Shown here in pieces: positions 1 through 8,388 of a stretch of 64,000 bases of DNA. The notes beneath the pieces were generated by a model that had not been told where the DNA came from, searched no databases, and saw only the letters and a program-made list of their open reading frames with translations. The stretch spans positions 1-64,000 of the forward strand of contig UQBG01000007.1 of the NCBI GenBank assembly GCA_900539185.1. Direction: 5' to 3'. Origin of the DNA: an uncultured Clostridium sp. GTDB taxonomy: Bacteria; Bacillota; Clostridia; Lachnospirales; Lachnospiraceae. Each line of letters opens with the position of its first letter. Position 1 is the stretch's first letter. Both the position numbers and the translations under genes were made by a program.

Positions 1-133
1 TAAGATTTCTCTTTCTCTTAGTGGTCTTCTTTGTTAAGATATGGCTCTTATAAGCCTTCATTCTCTTCAGCTTACCAGTTCCGGTTACCTTGAAACGCTT
101 TGCTGCAGCCTTCTTTGTCTTTAATTTTGACAT
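1..133 (-). CDS. rpmI: 50S ribosomal protein L35, 3' end cut by window edge
   Basis: The 44 codons visible begin MSKLKTKKAAAKRF and continue with the basic, Lys/Arg-rich run typical of bacterial L35 (about 65 residues in full), a small protein of the large subunit. The C-terminal third lies beyond base 1. The start has an AAGGAGGAAGT-type Shine-Dalgarno just upstream. It follows infC by 37 bases, matching the conserved infC-rpmI-rplT operon; rplT would lie outside the window. Confidence 0.95.
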   Translation of the reverse strand, partial: MSKLKTKKAAAKRFKVTGTGKLKRMKAYKSHILTKKTTKRKRNL

Positions 134-170
134 GTTACTTCCTCCTTAATATCTATCGTCTATTTTGAAT

Positions 171-677
171 TTAACGTTTTTCAGCTAAAAACATTACCAT
201 ACTTCTTCCTTCGACCTTGGCCGGCTTCTCAATAACTGCTACATCTTCCAGCTTTGCCGCGAAGTCATTCAGAATATCAATACCGATCTCGGTATGTGCC
301 AGTTCTCTTCCCCGGAACCGAATCGATACCTTTACCTTATCGCCCTTTGTTAAGAACTTTCTTGCCTGATTGACCTTTGTATTCAAGTCATTCGTATCAA
401 TGTTTGGAGAGAAACGAATCTCTTTAATATCAATGGTCTTCTGCTTCTTCTTTGCTTCCTTTTCTTTCCGCATCTGCTCATAGCGGTACTTACCATAATC
501 CACAATCTTGCATACTGGCGGTTTTGCTGTCGGAGCAATCTTCACCAGGTCTAATTCTGCTTCTCTGGCCATCTTCAAAGCATCCTTCGAAGACATAATT
601 CCCAACTGCTCTCCATCCTCACCGATGACACGCACTTCTTTGTCTCTGATCTGTTCGTTAATCATTAAATCGCTAAT
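171..677 (-). CDS. infC: Translation initiation factor IF-3, ATT start codon
   Basis: IF-3 binds the 30S subunit, proofreads the start codon and prevents premature 50S joining. The 168 residues show the N domain (INEQIRDKEVRVI, GEQLG), the lysine-rich linker and the C domain ending KVEGRSMVMFLAEKR, full length for the family. I chose the ATT at 677 because a GGAGG lies 9 bases upstream; the ATG further upstream (725) falls inside a terminator hairpin, and the next ATG (665) is too far from the Shine-Dalgarno. ATT initiation of infC is known from E. coli and other bacteria, where it lets IF-3 repress its own translation; the same autocontrol is inferred here. Operon with rpmI. Confidence 0.93.
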   Translation of the reverse strand: MSDLMINEQIRDKEVRVIGEDGEQLGIMSSKDALKMAREAELDLVKIAPTAKPPVCKIVDYGKYRYEQMRKEKEAKKKQKTIDIKEIRFSPNIDTNDLNTKVNQARKFLTKGDKVKVSIRFRGRELAHTEIGIDILNDFAAKLEDVAVIEKPAKVEGRSMVMFLAEKR

Positions 678-831
678 AGTCGTACACCTCCAAATAATCA
701 TAACTACAAGAAAAGTGGATAGCATAGCTATCCACTCATAAAAAGTTCATGTTTCATCTACTTTTTATTAACCCAAGACACCCGTGTGCTAAGGTGAGAG
801 CGGATACTCTGCTTTCTTTTCATAAACAACG
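678..831 (-). ncRNA. infC 5' leader, probable L20 leader with attenuator
   Basis: About 150 bases separate the promoter's likely start point from the infC ATT codon. The RNA carries GCTCTCACC and GGTGTCTTGGG segments followed by a strong terminator hairpin (714-736). Firmicutes infC-rpmI-rplT operons are commonly controlled by an L20-binding leader that attenuates transcription; position, length and attenuator fit that class. Assignment is by context and by eye; a covariance search against the Rfam L20 leader would settle it. Confidence 0.6.
707..736 (-). terminator. Attenuator terminator in infC leader
   Basis: A 9-bp perfect stem (714-722 with 728-736) closes a 5-base loop and is followed on the minus strand by TTTTCTTG. 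It lies between the promoter and the infC start, so it can end transcription before the gene, as expected of an attenuator. Confidence 0.75.
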
Positions 832-836
832 TGTAT

Positions 837-865
837 AGTATAATCGTTTTCCGGTCATAAGTCAA
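837..865 (-). promoter_or_regulatory. infC operon promoter
   Basis: On the minus strand TTGACT (860-865) and TATACT (837-842) are spaced by 17 bases, a near-consensus housekeeping sigma promoter. It reads into the infC leader. Confidence 0.8.
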
Positions 866-873
866 CTGTTTTT

Positions 874-2949
874 TTATAATTTCTCCAGCGGACGGTTCAG
901 CTCCTCGGTACCCGGAAGGACAAATCGTCCGTTCTCCATAACCACAACTTCCGTTCCGTCTTTATGCACCGAAGTAATCGAACCGATCTCCTCATAAGGA
1001 ATCGTAATATCCGTATGGCAGTTAAAGTATGCCTGCTCCTCTGATTCCTTTCTCAGGATCGAACACTCATTATCCTTTGCCACGATCTCTTTGCCGTCCG
1101 GATTATACAGGCGATTCTCTTCGCTGTGACTGTAACAGGTATCTCCTACGGCAAAATGCGGTCCCATTTTCTCTACGATCAGAATCGGCAGCTTATAAAC
1201 GATATCATACTTATTTGCCATCACATAGGCCGTGGTATTCGTGCCGATTGCAAATTCACCGATCGGAAGTGTATCCCGGTTCAGCAGCAGATTCTCTTTT
1301 ACAAACCGCTGATTTTCTTCTTCCGTTTCAAAGTTCCTGCAGGTATACGCAGCCACCATACCATCCCGGAACTGAAGCTCCAGATCTACAAACCGCAGAC
1401 CGTTTAGATATACCTCACTTACATTCAGGCAGCCCTGCGTGCCGCTCAGCTTCGGGGATGTAAACACCTCCCCTACCGGGATATTCACATCTGCCAGACA
1501 GTTCTCAAAGTTCGTTTCCCGTTCCGGATGCTCCAGTTCATGCATCATAACCCGGATATCCGTACGATTCTTTCCGACACCCAGAACATGCACGCTCTCT
1601 GCCTCATTCAGTTCATTTATCAAAACCTCCTGGATCTGCCGGTACAGCTTCTTATCCAGTGTATTTACCTTTACGGTTTCCCGGAAGATATCCTCAAACT
1701 CCGCACCAATCTCCGGTGTCGGGTAAGCGATGATTGTAAAGCTGTATTCCTCTCGGTTTACATATCGGTTCACAATCCGGGCAGACTGCGTCGCATCCTC
1801 TACGGTCAGCTCCTGCTGCTTTGGGTTCAGTGTGACCGCCTCCGGCTTCTGCTGTGGTTCAAACGGAATTTCACCAAAGGTTTCGACCACCGCCGGTCCT
1901 GCATAATCCCGAACCAGTGCCTTCTGCTCCTCATACGCTTTCGTCAGCACCTCCAGCTTCCGCTCCATGAAGTTTCGATCCAGATAAATGCCATCATCCT
2001 GCCGATGATCATACTCATACTGACGATTCGGAGATGTCGCTGTCACACCATTTCTCCGCGTCTGCTTACGGTTAATACGGCTGACTGCCGGCCGATAAAT
2101 CACCGGCTCCAGTCCCAGCTCCCGGAACTGTCGGATCGCTGCCCGGATCATCCGTTCCTGTCCGATTGCATAGTGCAGATTCACATATTTTTTCTTTGAC
2201 AGATCAATCCCGGCAATCTCGAAGCCCTCGCGGTATCCATCGGTATAGGTAAAGGCCAGTGCCTCGATCTCCTCCTGCGGCAGTCCGTTCATGAACGCCG
2301 CCGTCTTTTTCTCATTTTCAGAGATATAGTCTCCATAGGCATACAGATAACGCATGTCGGTCAGATCTGCCTCTTCTACGATCCGTGTATAATAATCGAG
2401 TGCCGGATCATACTGCTCCCGTACTCTGGCAGGAACCAGCACATCACAATAGTCATAATAAAAGTAATACAACACCTTCTGAAGCCGGGCGGTTGTCAAT
2501 GACGCCGCATCTTCAAACAGATTATAGATCTCGATCAAAAGCTCCATAAAGATCGTCATTTCCTGCATCCGGGACTCTCTGGCATAGATCTGGCACCCTC
2601 GAAGCTCCGTATATAAAAAGCTAAGCATCGCGCCATATGCCTCACCCAGGACCCGAACCGCATACTGTGGATTCGCGTAGCTGTGTTCATACTGTTCCGG
2701 CAAAAGTTCTTCATAAAATGCCAGATTCTGTCTTTCCAACACTTCTTCTGTATACTGCATACAACGGCGGATATCCAGATCCCGCTGTTTATCCGCCGCT
2801 TCTACTATCTCTGCTGCCTGTCGGAAATAGGATAAGAACGGTTCCTGCACTGTCTCCTCCTGTCGAATACTCTGAATCCGCTCCAGTGCCAGTTCGTACC
2901 GTTCTTTTACTTCCGCATTCTCTTCTGCAAATGCTTCTCTATAATCCAT
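874..2949 (-). CDS. M29-family metallo-aminopeptidase with long N-terminal extension
   Basis: Residues about 300-691 resemble the M29 (AmpS/thermophilic aminopeptidase) family, cobalt or zinc enzymes that remove N-terminal residues from peptides. Motifs seen: GEVFTSP (Glu494), IGEFAIGTN (Glu565), EKMGPHFAVGDTCY (His598, Tyr606) and HTD (His645, Asp647), in the order of the family's metal and catalytic residues. The first 290 residues are an acidic, helical region rich in Tyr/Glu that ordinary 370-410 residue M29 enzymes lack. No signal peptide is seen, so it should be cytoplasmic. It lies downstream of the small membrane protein gene at 3001 on the same strand and may be cotranscribed with it. 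Function of the extension is unknown. Confidence 0.82.
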   Translation of the reverse strand: MDYREAFAEENAEVKERYELALERIQSIRQEETVQEPFLSYFRQAAEIVEAADKQRDLDIRRCMQYTEEVLERQNLAFYEELLPEQYEHSYANPQYAVRVLGEAYGAMLSFLYTELRGCQIYARESRMQEMTIFMELLIEIYNLFEDAASLTTARLQKVLYYFYYDYCDVLVPARVREQYDPALDYYTRIVEEADLTDMRYLYAYGDYISENEKKTAAFMNGLPQEEIEALAFTYTDGYREGFEIAGIDLSKKKYVNLHYAIGQERMIRAAIRQFRELGLEPVIYRPAVSRINRKQTRRNGVTATSPNRQYEYDHRQDDGIYLDRNFMERKLEVLTKAYEEQKALVRDYAGPAVVETFGEIPFEPQQKPEAVTLNPKQQELTVEDATQSARIVNRYVNREEYSFTIIAYPTPEIGAEFEDIFRETVKVNTLDKKLYRQIQEVLINELNEAESVHVLGVGKNRTDIRVMMHELEHPERETNFENCLADVNIPVGEVFTSPKLSGTQGCLNVSEVYLNGLRFVDLELQFRDGMVAAYTCRNFETEEENQRFVKENLLLNRDTLPIGEFAIGTNTTAYVMANKYDIVYKLPILIVEKMGPHFAVGDTCYSHSEENRLYNPDGKEIVAKDNECSILRKESEEQAYFNCHTDITIPYEEIGSITSVHKDGTEVVVMENGRFVLPGTEELNRPLEKL

Positions 2950-3000
2950 ACTGTTTCTATTCCGCCTTTCCTCATGCTGACCTGTCCCGCATCTGCCTGC

Positions 3001-3330
3001 CTATCCTGCAAATATTCCCAGCAGAATGATCACCAGGTTCAACAGAATCAAAATAATATTCATAAAGGTACCTACCCGCTTAAAGGTATCCATGGTCTCC
3101 TCGTCCTTCCAGCTCAGGATCGAAAATATCAGTCCTACGACCGTTGAACAAAAGGCAATCACACCCATATAACCGGCTATACCACCGACCTGCCCTCTGC
3201 TCTGCACAGTCATAATCATCTCCCCGACCAGCATCAAAATGGACAGAATCCCAAGGCCTGTAGCAACCAGTCCGTCTACAGAATGATGAATATCCTGAAA
3301 CTTATACGGTCTATGACTTCTTCTTGCCAT
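3001..3330 (-). CDS. Small three-helix membrane protein (DUF6142-like)
   Basis: The 109 residues start with a basic segment (MARRSHRPYKFQDIHHS) and hold three hydrophobic stretches at about 20-38, 52-72 and 88-107. It resembles an uncharacterised clostridial family of small membrane proteins; I am unsure of the exact DUF number. It overlaps the end of the VanZ-like gene by 20 bases, so the two are almost certainly cotranscribed. No catalytic motif is visible and no function is proposed. Confidence 0.65.
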   Translation of the reverse strand: MARRSHRPYKFQDIHHSVDGLVATGLGILSILMLVGEMIMTVQSRGQVGGIAGYMGVIAFCSTVVGLIFSILSWKDEETMDTFKRVGTFMNIILILLNLVIILLGIFAG

Positions 3331-3811
3331 TCTGATACCGCCTCCTGTCTATCGCCCGAAGCAGTCGATAGCATCCATAGCCAATCGCTCCTCCCAGCGT
3401 ATTTAGTAATAGATCATCCACATCAAAGACTCCGACTCTGGTAAGCAGCTGGCTCACTTCTATACACAGACTAAATAAAAATGTGTACAATACCGCAGTA
3501 AAGAATCCCGTCTTCTGATTTCTTACCCATCGAATCAATGCCCCAAACGGAATAAATGCAACTACATTTCCCACCAGGTTTACAAAGATATCCACATAGC
3601 TAATGCTTCCCCCATTCAGCGCACTATGTATAAATCGACGGATCTCCAGAAGCGGAATCAGATTATAGCGATAATCCGAATACCCTTCTGTCCTTCCATA
3701 CATATCACTTAATAGCAGAAAATAGATGATTGCCACTACATAGATCCAAAACAGGATCAAACATAGCACTCGAAATTTCTTCCTGCTATCCATTTTCTTA
3801 TTCTTACTCAT
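3311..3811 (-). CDS. VanZ-like family membrane protein
   Basis: A 166-residue protein with an N-terminal transmembrane helix (about 14-34) and three more in the middle and C-terminal half. NLIPLLEI, the NLVGNVVAFIPFGALI segment and FDVDDLLLNTLGGAIGY are the signature elements of the VanZ family, named after the teicoplanin-resistance protein but mostly of unknown role. The conserved Asp pair in VDDLLLN is present. There are no other vancomycin-resistance genes here, so resistance should not be inferred. It overlaps the small membrane protein gene that follows. Confidence 0.85.
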   Translation of the reverse strand: MSKNKKMDSRKKFRVLCLILFWIYVVAIIYFLLLSDMYGRTEGYSDYRYNLIPLLEIRRFIHSALNGGSISYVDIFVNLVGNVVAFIPFGALIRWVRNQKTGFFTAVLYTFLFSLCIEVSQLLTRVGVFDVDDLLLNTLGGAIGYGCYRLLRAIDRRRYQNGKKKS

Positions 3812-3843
3812 ATATCTTTATACCAGTCCGACTCCATCGTTTT

Positions 3844-3996
3844 CTAAAATGTAAGTCTTGACTTCGACTTGATCAACTTTGCACCATTTACAATCATCAA
3901 TACACCGATTGCAATCCCGGAACAGATCGCTACGATCCCCAATACCAGATTTGCAATCCCGGAATTTGCCATTGTCTTATAAGTACTCTCTTCCAT
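3844..3996 (-). CDS. 50-residue small membrane protein downstream of pyrE
   Basis: An ATG at 3996 has TAGGAGGGAG eight bases before it and opens a 50-codon frame reading MEESTYKTMANSGIANLVLG, then a hydrophobic stretch and a basic tail (KLIKSKSRLTF). It looks like a single-span or hairpin membrane protein. It starts 11 bases after pyrE ends on the same strand, so it is likely in the pyrE transcript. I recall similar short proteins in this place in other Lachnospiraceae, but cannot verify that here; no function is known to me. Confidence 0.7.
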   Translation of the reverse strand: MEESTYKTMANSGIANLVLGIVAICSGIAIGVLMIVNGAKLIKSKSRLTF

Positions 3997-4007
3997 ACTG
4001 CTCCCTC

Positions 4008-4688
4008 CTATTTTACGCCATACTTTTCATAATATGCATCTATTGCAGCCTTCAGGGTATCATCAATGACGATCTTTCCGTTGCAAGGCTTATTATACAG
4101 ACATTCTACAACATCAGCCATAGATACGATCGCATTTGTATCAAAGCCATAGGTCTCTTTGATCTCTTCCAGTGCACTTACCTTTCCGCCCATACCGACT
4201 TCCATCCGGTTCAGAGATACCATCAGACCGATAATCGTCACATTTGCGGCACCTCTTACCTTTGGCACCGTCTCCTCCATAGACTTTCCGGAGGTTGTTA
4301 CATCCTCGATCATGATTACCCGGTCTCCATCCTTCAGCTTGCTTCCCAGAAAGCTTCCCTTATCTGCACCATGATCCTTCTCTTCCTTACGATCGGAACA
4401 GTAACGTACCTCTTTTCCATACAGCTTTGCATAAGCCACTGCCGTTACTACGCTGATCGGAATACCCTTATAAGCCGGTCCAAATAAAACATCAAAGTCA
4501 TCTCCATAGGTTTCATGGATGGCTTTCGCATAATATTCACCCAGACGCATTAACTGTGTACCTGTTACATATGCGCCGGCATTCATAAAGAATGGTGACT
4601 TTCTTCCACTCTTCAGTGTGAAATCACCGAACTTCAATACTTCACTCTCAACCATAAATTCTATAAATTCCTGTTTGTACTGCTCCAT
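4008..4688 (-). CDS. pyrE: Orotate phosphoribosyltransferase
   Basis: Joins orotate to PRPP, giving orotidine 5'-monophosphate, the fifth step of UMP synthesis. The 226 residues carry the phosphoribosyltransferase PRPP loop (residues about 124-137, RVIMIEDVTTSGKS) and the substrate loop around residues 95-112. Length and sequence fit the type common in Clostridia. It has its own promoter and is apart from pyrF-pyrK-pyrD (7486-10108), with the LytTR/GHKL pair and a lipoprotein gene between them. No PyrR-type attenuator was found in front of it. Confidence 0.95.
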   Translation of the reverse strand: MEQYKQEFIEFMVESEVLKFGDFTLKSGRKSPFFMNAGAYVTGTQLMRLGEYYAKAIHETYGDDFDVLFGPAYKGIPISVVTAVAYAKLYGKEVRYCSDRKEEKDHGADKGSFLGSKLKDGDRVIMIEDVTTSGKSMEETVPKVRGAANVTIIGLMVSLNRMEVGMGGKVSALEEIKETYGFDTNAIVSMADVVECLYNKPCNGKIVIDDTLKAAIDAYYEKYGVK

Positions 4689-4762
4689 CCTGCTGTATCC
4701 TCCTTATATTAAACCATTTTCATTCTATATTCATTCACCATTTAGCATAGATATACGCAATT

Positions 4763-4791
4763 AGTATATCATCCCATACTTTTCTTTTCAA
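4763..4791 (-). promoter_or_regulatory. pyrE promoter
   Basis: TTGAAA (4786-4791) and TATACT (4763-4768) on the minus strand, spaced 17 bases, lie about 70 bases before the pyrE start. The leader between them shows no strong terminator hairpin. Confidence 0.65.
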
Positions 4792-4873
4792 CCAACAAAT
4801 CAGTGGTGTTTCATGCTTTTATTTTTTCTTTTATCTGTTATACTATATACAAAAGAAATATTAGGAGGTTCTT

Positions 4874-5410
4874 ATGAAGATTCGAACATTCGCAACCCGT
4901 ATACTACCTCTTGTGACACTGATCGCCCTGCTGCTCAGCGGCTGTGGTGCAGGCGGTTCCTCCGGGAACTCCCACTCCGTCAGCGAGATGGCAGAGCTTA
5001 TCAAGTCTTCCATATCGTTTGATTACTACCCGGATATGGCTGTCGACGCCGACACCCTGGAGTCGCTCTTTGGACTGAGTCCGGATATGTATGAAGACTA
5101 CTTTTGTGAAATGCCTATGATTTCCGTCCAGTCTGATATGCTCATGATCGTACAGCCAAAGCAGGGACAGGAACAAGCTGTCCTGGATGCACTGAATCAG
5201 TATCTGGACTACGAGCAAAATGAAGCTCTGCAGTATCCGACAAATGCGGTTCAGGTAAAAGCCAGTGAGGTATATGAAAAGGATGGATACATCTATTACA
5301 TTGCCTTATTCGGAGACACCACCGATGCAGAATCCGATGACAGCCGGCTTCTGGCTCTGTGTCAGGAACATACAGATGAAGTAAAACGTATCATCGACGA
5401 GGCTGACTAA
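4874..5410 (+). CDS. DUF4358-type lipoprotein
   Basis: A 178-residue secreted lipoprotein: basic start (MKIRTFATR), hydrophobic core and lipobox LLSGC with the acylated Cys at about residue 24. After a Gly/Ser spacer the soluble domain resembles DUF4358, a family common in clostridial genomes and of unknown role. GGAGG lies seven bases before the ATG. It is transcribed alone, divergently from pyrE and convergently with the histidine kinase gene, and its stop codon is inside a terminator hairpin. Confidence 0.8.
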   Translation: MKIRTFATRILPLVTLIALLLSGCGAGGSSGNSHSVSEMAELIKSSISFDYYPDMAVDADTLESLFGLSPDMYEDYFCEMPMISVQSDMLMIVQPKQGQEQAVLDALNQYLDYEQNEALQYPTNAVQVKASEVYEKDGYIYYIALFGDTTDAESDDSRLLALCQEHTDEVKRIIDEAD

Positions 5411-5425
5411 GCCTCGTCGATTTTC
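5393..5425 (+). terminator. Terminator overlapping lipoprotein stop codon
   Basis: A perfect 12-bp stem (5393-5404 with 5410-5421) with a 5-base loop is followed by TTTTC. The stop codon TAA of the lipoprotein gene (5408-5410) sits at the loop. It also lies just past the end of the convergent kinase gene, but has no U-tract in that direction. Confidence 0.8.
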
Positions 5426-6732
5426 TATTTATCTAATGGAAGAAGAATCTGTACCGCAAACACCTGATCCGATACCCGGATCTGATAGTCTCCGCCATAC
5501 CGTTCCACAATCTCCCGGACATTTTGTGTTCCGATTCCATGCCGGTCCTTGTCGGCCTTGCTGGTAAGCAGCTGTTCTCCTCTTTTCTGTACCGGCTCCG
5601 CTATTGGATTCTCAATCGATAAAACCAATGTTCCGGGCAATTCAACCGCCTGTATCTCGATATAACGCTCTCCCGTATATTTTTCGTTTGCCTCAATCGC
5701 ATTATCAAGCAGGTTTGCCAGCAAAATACTACAGTCCGACACTTCCAGTCTGGAAAGACCCTCCAGACTTCCATGCATATGCAGTGCGATCTGATTCTGC
5801 TCCATCTGCTGTTCCTTGGCGTTCAACAGGATATCCGCAACTTCATTTCCGGTCAACACCTTACCTGCTGCGATTCCACTCTTTTCCGATATCGTATGAA
5901 AATATGCCTGTGCCTTCTCATACTGCCCCTGATCCAGCAGTCCCTGCAGCACCAGCATATGATTTCTCCAGTCGTGCCAGAACCGGACCAGATCACTCTG
6001 ATTCTTCTTGTAATCCCGAAAGTACTGATACTCCGTATCGAAGCTCCGTCGATAGTTCTCCGATACTTCCCGATAATAGTTTGCCATCTTCCGGTAAACA
6101 ATCCCCGCAAAGATACCAACGTTCAAAACAAGTATGAAAATCACCCAGGCCACAGAATAGATTCCGCCACCTACATTTTCATTAATATACGTAATCCCCT
6201 GTGTAAATACCGGGGACAGAATCCCCATGATACAGAATATAACATCTTCTCCTGCACTGGTCCGCAGACTCAGTCCCTTTCGCAGCCCCTTCCACACGAC
6301 TCCAAACAGTCCTGCCAACAGCAGTGCATACATAATCAGACTCAAAGCAGACTCCCTCTGCGTTCCGATCAACCAGACATATCGTTCCAGTCCAAACAAA
6401 GACTCCAGCATCTGAATCAGCAGACCATACCAGCCATACAACAGTACTGCCAGTGCACCTTCCAGCCCGGATCTCCATCTCTGTTTCTCCGCAAATATCA
6501 CACCCAGTATCACCGGAAGCAGAATCAGCATCCAGGTCTGCCACATATCCGTATTTCCCGGAATCACCAGCAGAATCCCATTGTATGCCATTGTGCCACC
6601 CAGCAAAATCAAATACTGCCACCATCGGGAACATCGTTTTACTCCAAAGAATATCTGCTGAATCAGAAACACCGTAAGGATTGAAACTGCATTTTCAAAA
6701 ATAATGAATATCGTTGCCAGCCAATCAGCCAT
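5425..6732 (-). CDS. GHKL-type (AgrC-like) sensor histidine kinase
   Basis: 435 residues when started at the ATG at 6732 (MADWLATIFIIF), which is one base after the response regulator stop codon; an earlier in-frame ATG would lie deep in that gene. Six or seven transmembrane helices fill residues 5-215. The kinase part has an HPK10-type H-box FWHDWRNHML (His253), an N-box (LLANLLDNAIEAN, about 335-350) and a G-box (HGIGTQNV, about 403). This architecture senses peptides or other ligands at the membrane and phosphorylates a LytTR regulator. No agrB/agrD-like signal gene is visible in the window, so the ligand is unknown. Confidence 0.88.
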   Translation of the reverse strand: MADWLATIFIIFENAVSILTVFLIQQIFFGVKRCSRWWQYLILLGGTMAYNGILLVIPGNTDMWQTWMLILLPVILGVIFAEKQRWRSGLEGALAVLLYGWYGLLIQMLESLFGLERYVWLIGTQRESALSLIMYALLLAGLFGVVWKGLRKGLSLRTSAGEDVIFCIMGILSPVFTQGITYINENVGGGIYSVAWVIFILVLNVGIFAGIVYRKMANYYREVSENYRRSFDTEYQYFRDYKKNQSDLVRFWHDWRNHMLVLQGLLDQGQYEKAQAYFHTISEKSGIAAGKVLTGNEVADILLNAKEQQMEQNQIALHMHGSLEGLSRLEVSDCSILLANLLDNAIEANEKYTGERYIEIQAVELPGTLVLSIENPIAEPVQKRGEQLLTSKADKDRHGIGTQNVREIVERYGGDYQIRVSDQVFAVQILLPLDK

Positions 6733-6733
6733 C

Positions 6734-7480
6734 TTATAGTAGTTCCCTTTCCATCCATTTTCTAAGAGTCTCCCGATAGCCGGTCTCCCGTCTTCGACTA
6801 ACCGGAAGCTCCTGACCATTGCTTAGCTGTAACATTCCCTTCGACATACTTCTGTGGTATCGCAGATTTACCAGATACTTTCTATGAATCCGATAAAAGC
6901 CACAGTTCTCCAGCATACCTTCCAGCTCCTGCAGACTGGTTCGGTCAATCAGACGCTCCTGCTGCGTATAAAGCATCGTATATTTGTCTTCTGCACTCAT
7001 GTACAGAATATCATCCAGATCCAATTGTCGTCCGGTGTCCTCCATCTGCAGTATCTGCTTCCGATGGCGATTCCATTCTTTCTGCACATCTGTCAACACC
7101 CTCTGCACAGTCTCTGCCGATACCGGCTTTAAGAGATAGCGGAAGGCCCTTGCTTCGTAACCATGAATCGCATACTCCGGATGTGAGGTTGTAAAGATCA
7201 GAACACTGTCCGGACATACCTCCCGTAACCGTTTTCCCAGCTCGATCCCATTCATTTCCGGCATTTCAATATCAGAAAATATAACCCAATGTGCAGAAAT
7301 TCCTCCCTGCCCGTTTCTACATGAAACCTCTTTCAGCAACCGCTCTGCCGATGAATACAGCTTAATATCCGACGATTCCGACACCTGCCGCAGCACCATT
7401 TCCATTTGTCTGAGCAGTTCCTCATCATCGTCACACACCGCTATCGAAACTGTTTGTATTGTCTTACTTTTCATCACCAT
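6734..7480 (-). CDS. LytTR-family response regulator
   Basis: A receiver domain (residues about 11-130, acidic patch CDDDE, phospho-acceptor Asp70 in FSDIEMPEMNG) is followed by a LytTR DNA-binding domain (about 145-248, with IHRKYLVNL). It partners the GHKL kinase encoded directly downstream. Its start lies five bases after the pyrD stop codon and no good Shine-Dalgarno is visible, which suggests translational coupling with pyrD; ATG at 7480 or 7474 are both possible. Placement at the end of a pyrimidine operon is unusual. Confidence 0.88.
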   Translation of the reverse strand: MVMKSKTIQTVSIAVCDDDEELLRQMEMVLRQVSESSDIKLYSSAERLLKEVSCRNGQGGISAHWVIFSDIEMPEMNGIELGKRLREVCPDSVLIFTTSHPEYAIHGYEARAFRYLLKPVSAETVQRVLTDVQKEWNRHRKQILQMEDTGRQLDLDDILYMSAEDKYTMLYTQQERLIDRTSLQELEGMLENCGFYRIHRKYLVNLRYHRSMSKGMLQLSNGQELPVSRRRETGYRETLRKWMERELL

Positions 7481-7485
7481 AACCG

Positions 7486-8388
7486 TTATTCCACGATTCC
7501 CCGCAGTTCATTAATATCCTCGACTCCATAGCGTTCCATATAGTCCCGGATCCCCTGAACAACCTTTACAGATGCCATTGGGTCGTGGAAAGTGGCTGTG
7601 CCCACCGATACAGCCGTTGCACCGGCCATGATAAACTCGATGGCATCTTCTCCTGTACAGATACCGCCCATACCAATGATCGGAATCTGTACCGCATGTG
7701 CCACCTGATATACCATACGAACAGCAACCGGTTTAATCGCAGGACCGGACAGTCCACCCGTCTTATTGGCGACTGCAAATGTCCGTCTGTGAATGTCAAT
7801 CTTCATACCGGTTATCGTATTGATCAGCGATAATGCATCCGCCCCTGCTGCCTCAGCCGCCCTTGCCATCTCTGTAATATCCGTTACATTTGGGCTCAGC
7901 TTCATAATGATCGGCTGCTTTGCCACAGCCTTTACTGCCTTTGTAATACCATAAAGAGCTTCCGGATTCTGTCCAAAGGCGATACCGCCCTCCTTTACAT
8001 TCGGGCAGGATACATTGATTTCCAGCATATCTACCGGTTCTTCTGCCAGACGCTCAACAACTTCCACATAGTCTGCCTCTGACTTTCCGCATACATTTAC
8101 AATGATTCTGGTATCATACTGCTTTAAGAACGGAATATCCCGCTTTGCAAACAGGTCAATACCCGGATTCTGCAGGCCAACTGCATTGATCATACCACCA
8201 TAGGTCTCAGCGATTCTCGGTGTCGGATTCCCCGGCCACGGAACATTGGCAACCCCCTTTGTGGTAACCGCTCCCAGTTCATTCAGATCTACCAACTCGC
8301 TATACTCGGCTCCGGAGCCGAAGGTTCCGGATGCTACCGTTACCGGATTCTTCCAGGTAACTCCTGCTATATTTACAGATGTATTCAT
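7486..8388 (-). CDS. pyrD: Dihydroorotate dehydrogenase B, catalytic subunit
   Basis: Oxidises dihydroorotate to orotate with FMN, passing electrons to PyrK and NAD+. The 300 residues are full length for class 1B. INVSCPNVKEGG holds the catalytic Cys, and the FMN-binding ends IGMGGI and VSVGTATF are present. It overlaps pyrK by one base, as is usual for this heterotetramer. Third gene of the pyrF-pyrK-pyrD operon. Confidence 0.96.
   Translation of the reverse strand: MNTSVNIAGVTWKNPVTVASGTFGSGAEYSELVDLNELGAVTTKGVANVPWPGNPTPRIAETYGGMINAVGLQNPGIDLFAKRDIPFLKQYDTRIIVNVCGKSEADYVEVVERLAEEPVDMLEINVSCPNVKEGGIAFGQNPEALYGITKAVKAVAKQPIIMKLSPNVTDITEMARAAEAAGADALSLINTITGMKIDIHRRTFAVANKTGGLSGPAIKPVAVRMVYQVAHAVQIPIIGMGGICTGEDAIEFIMAGATAVSVGTATFHDPMASVKVVQGIRDYMERYGVEDINELRGIVE

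Noticed and set aside
1029..2199. Several long plus-strand open frames opposite the M29 peptidase gene
   Set aside because: They lack ribosome sites, have Cys/His/Pro-rich compositions typical of antisense frames, and lie fully within a well-supported gene.
3311..3811. VanZ-like gene as a vancomycin/teicoplanin resistance determinant
   Set aside because: No vanA/B/H/X/R/S genes nearby; VanZ-like proteins are common in susceptible Clostridia.
5604..6684. Long plus-strand frames (177 and 303 codons) opposite the GHKL kinase
   Set aside because: Mirror frames of a real coding region; no family features and no Shine-Dalgarno.
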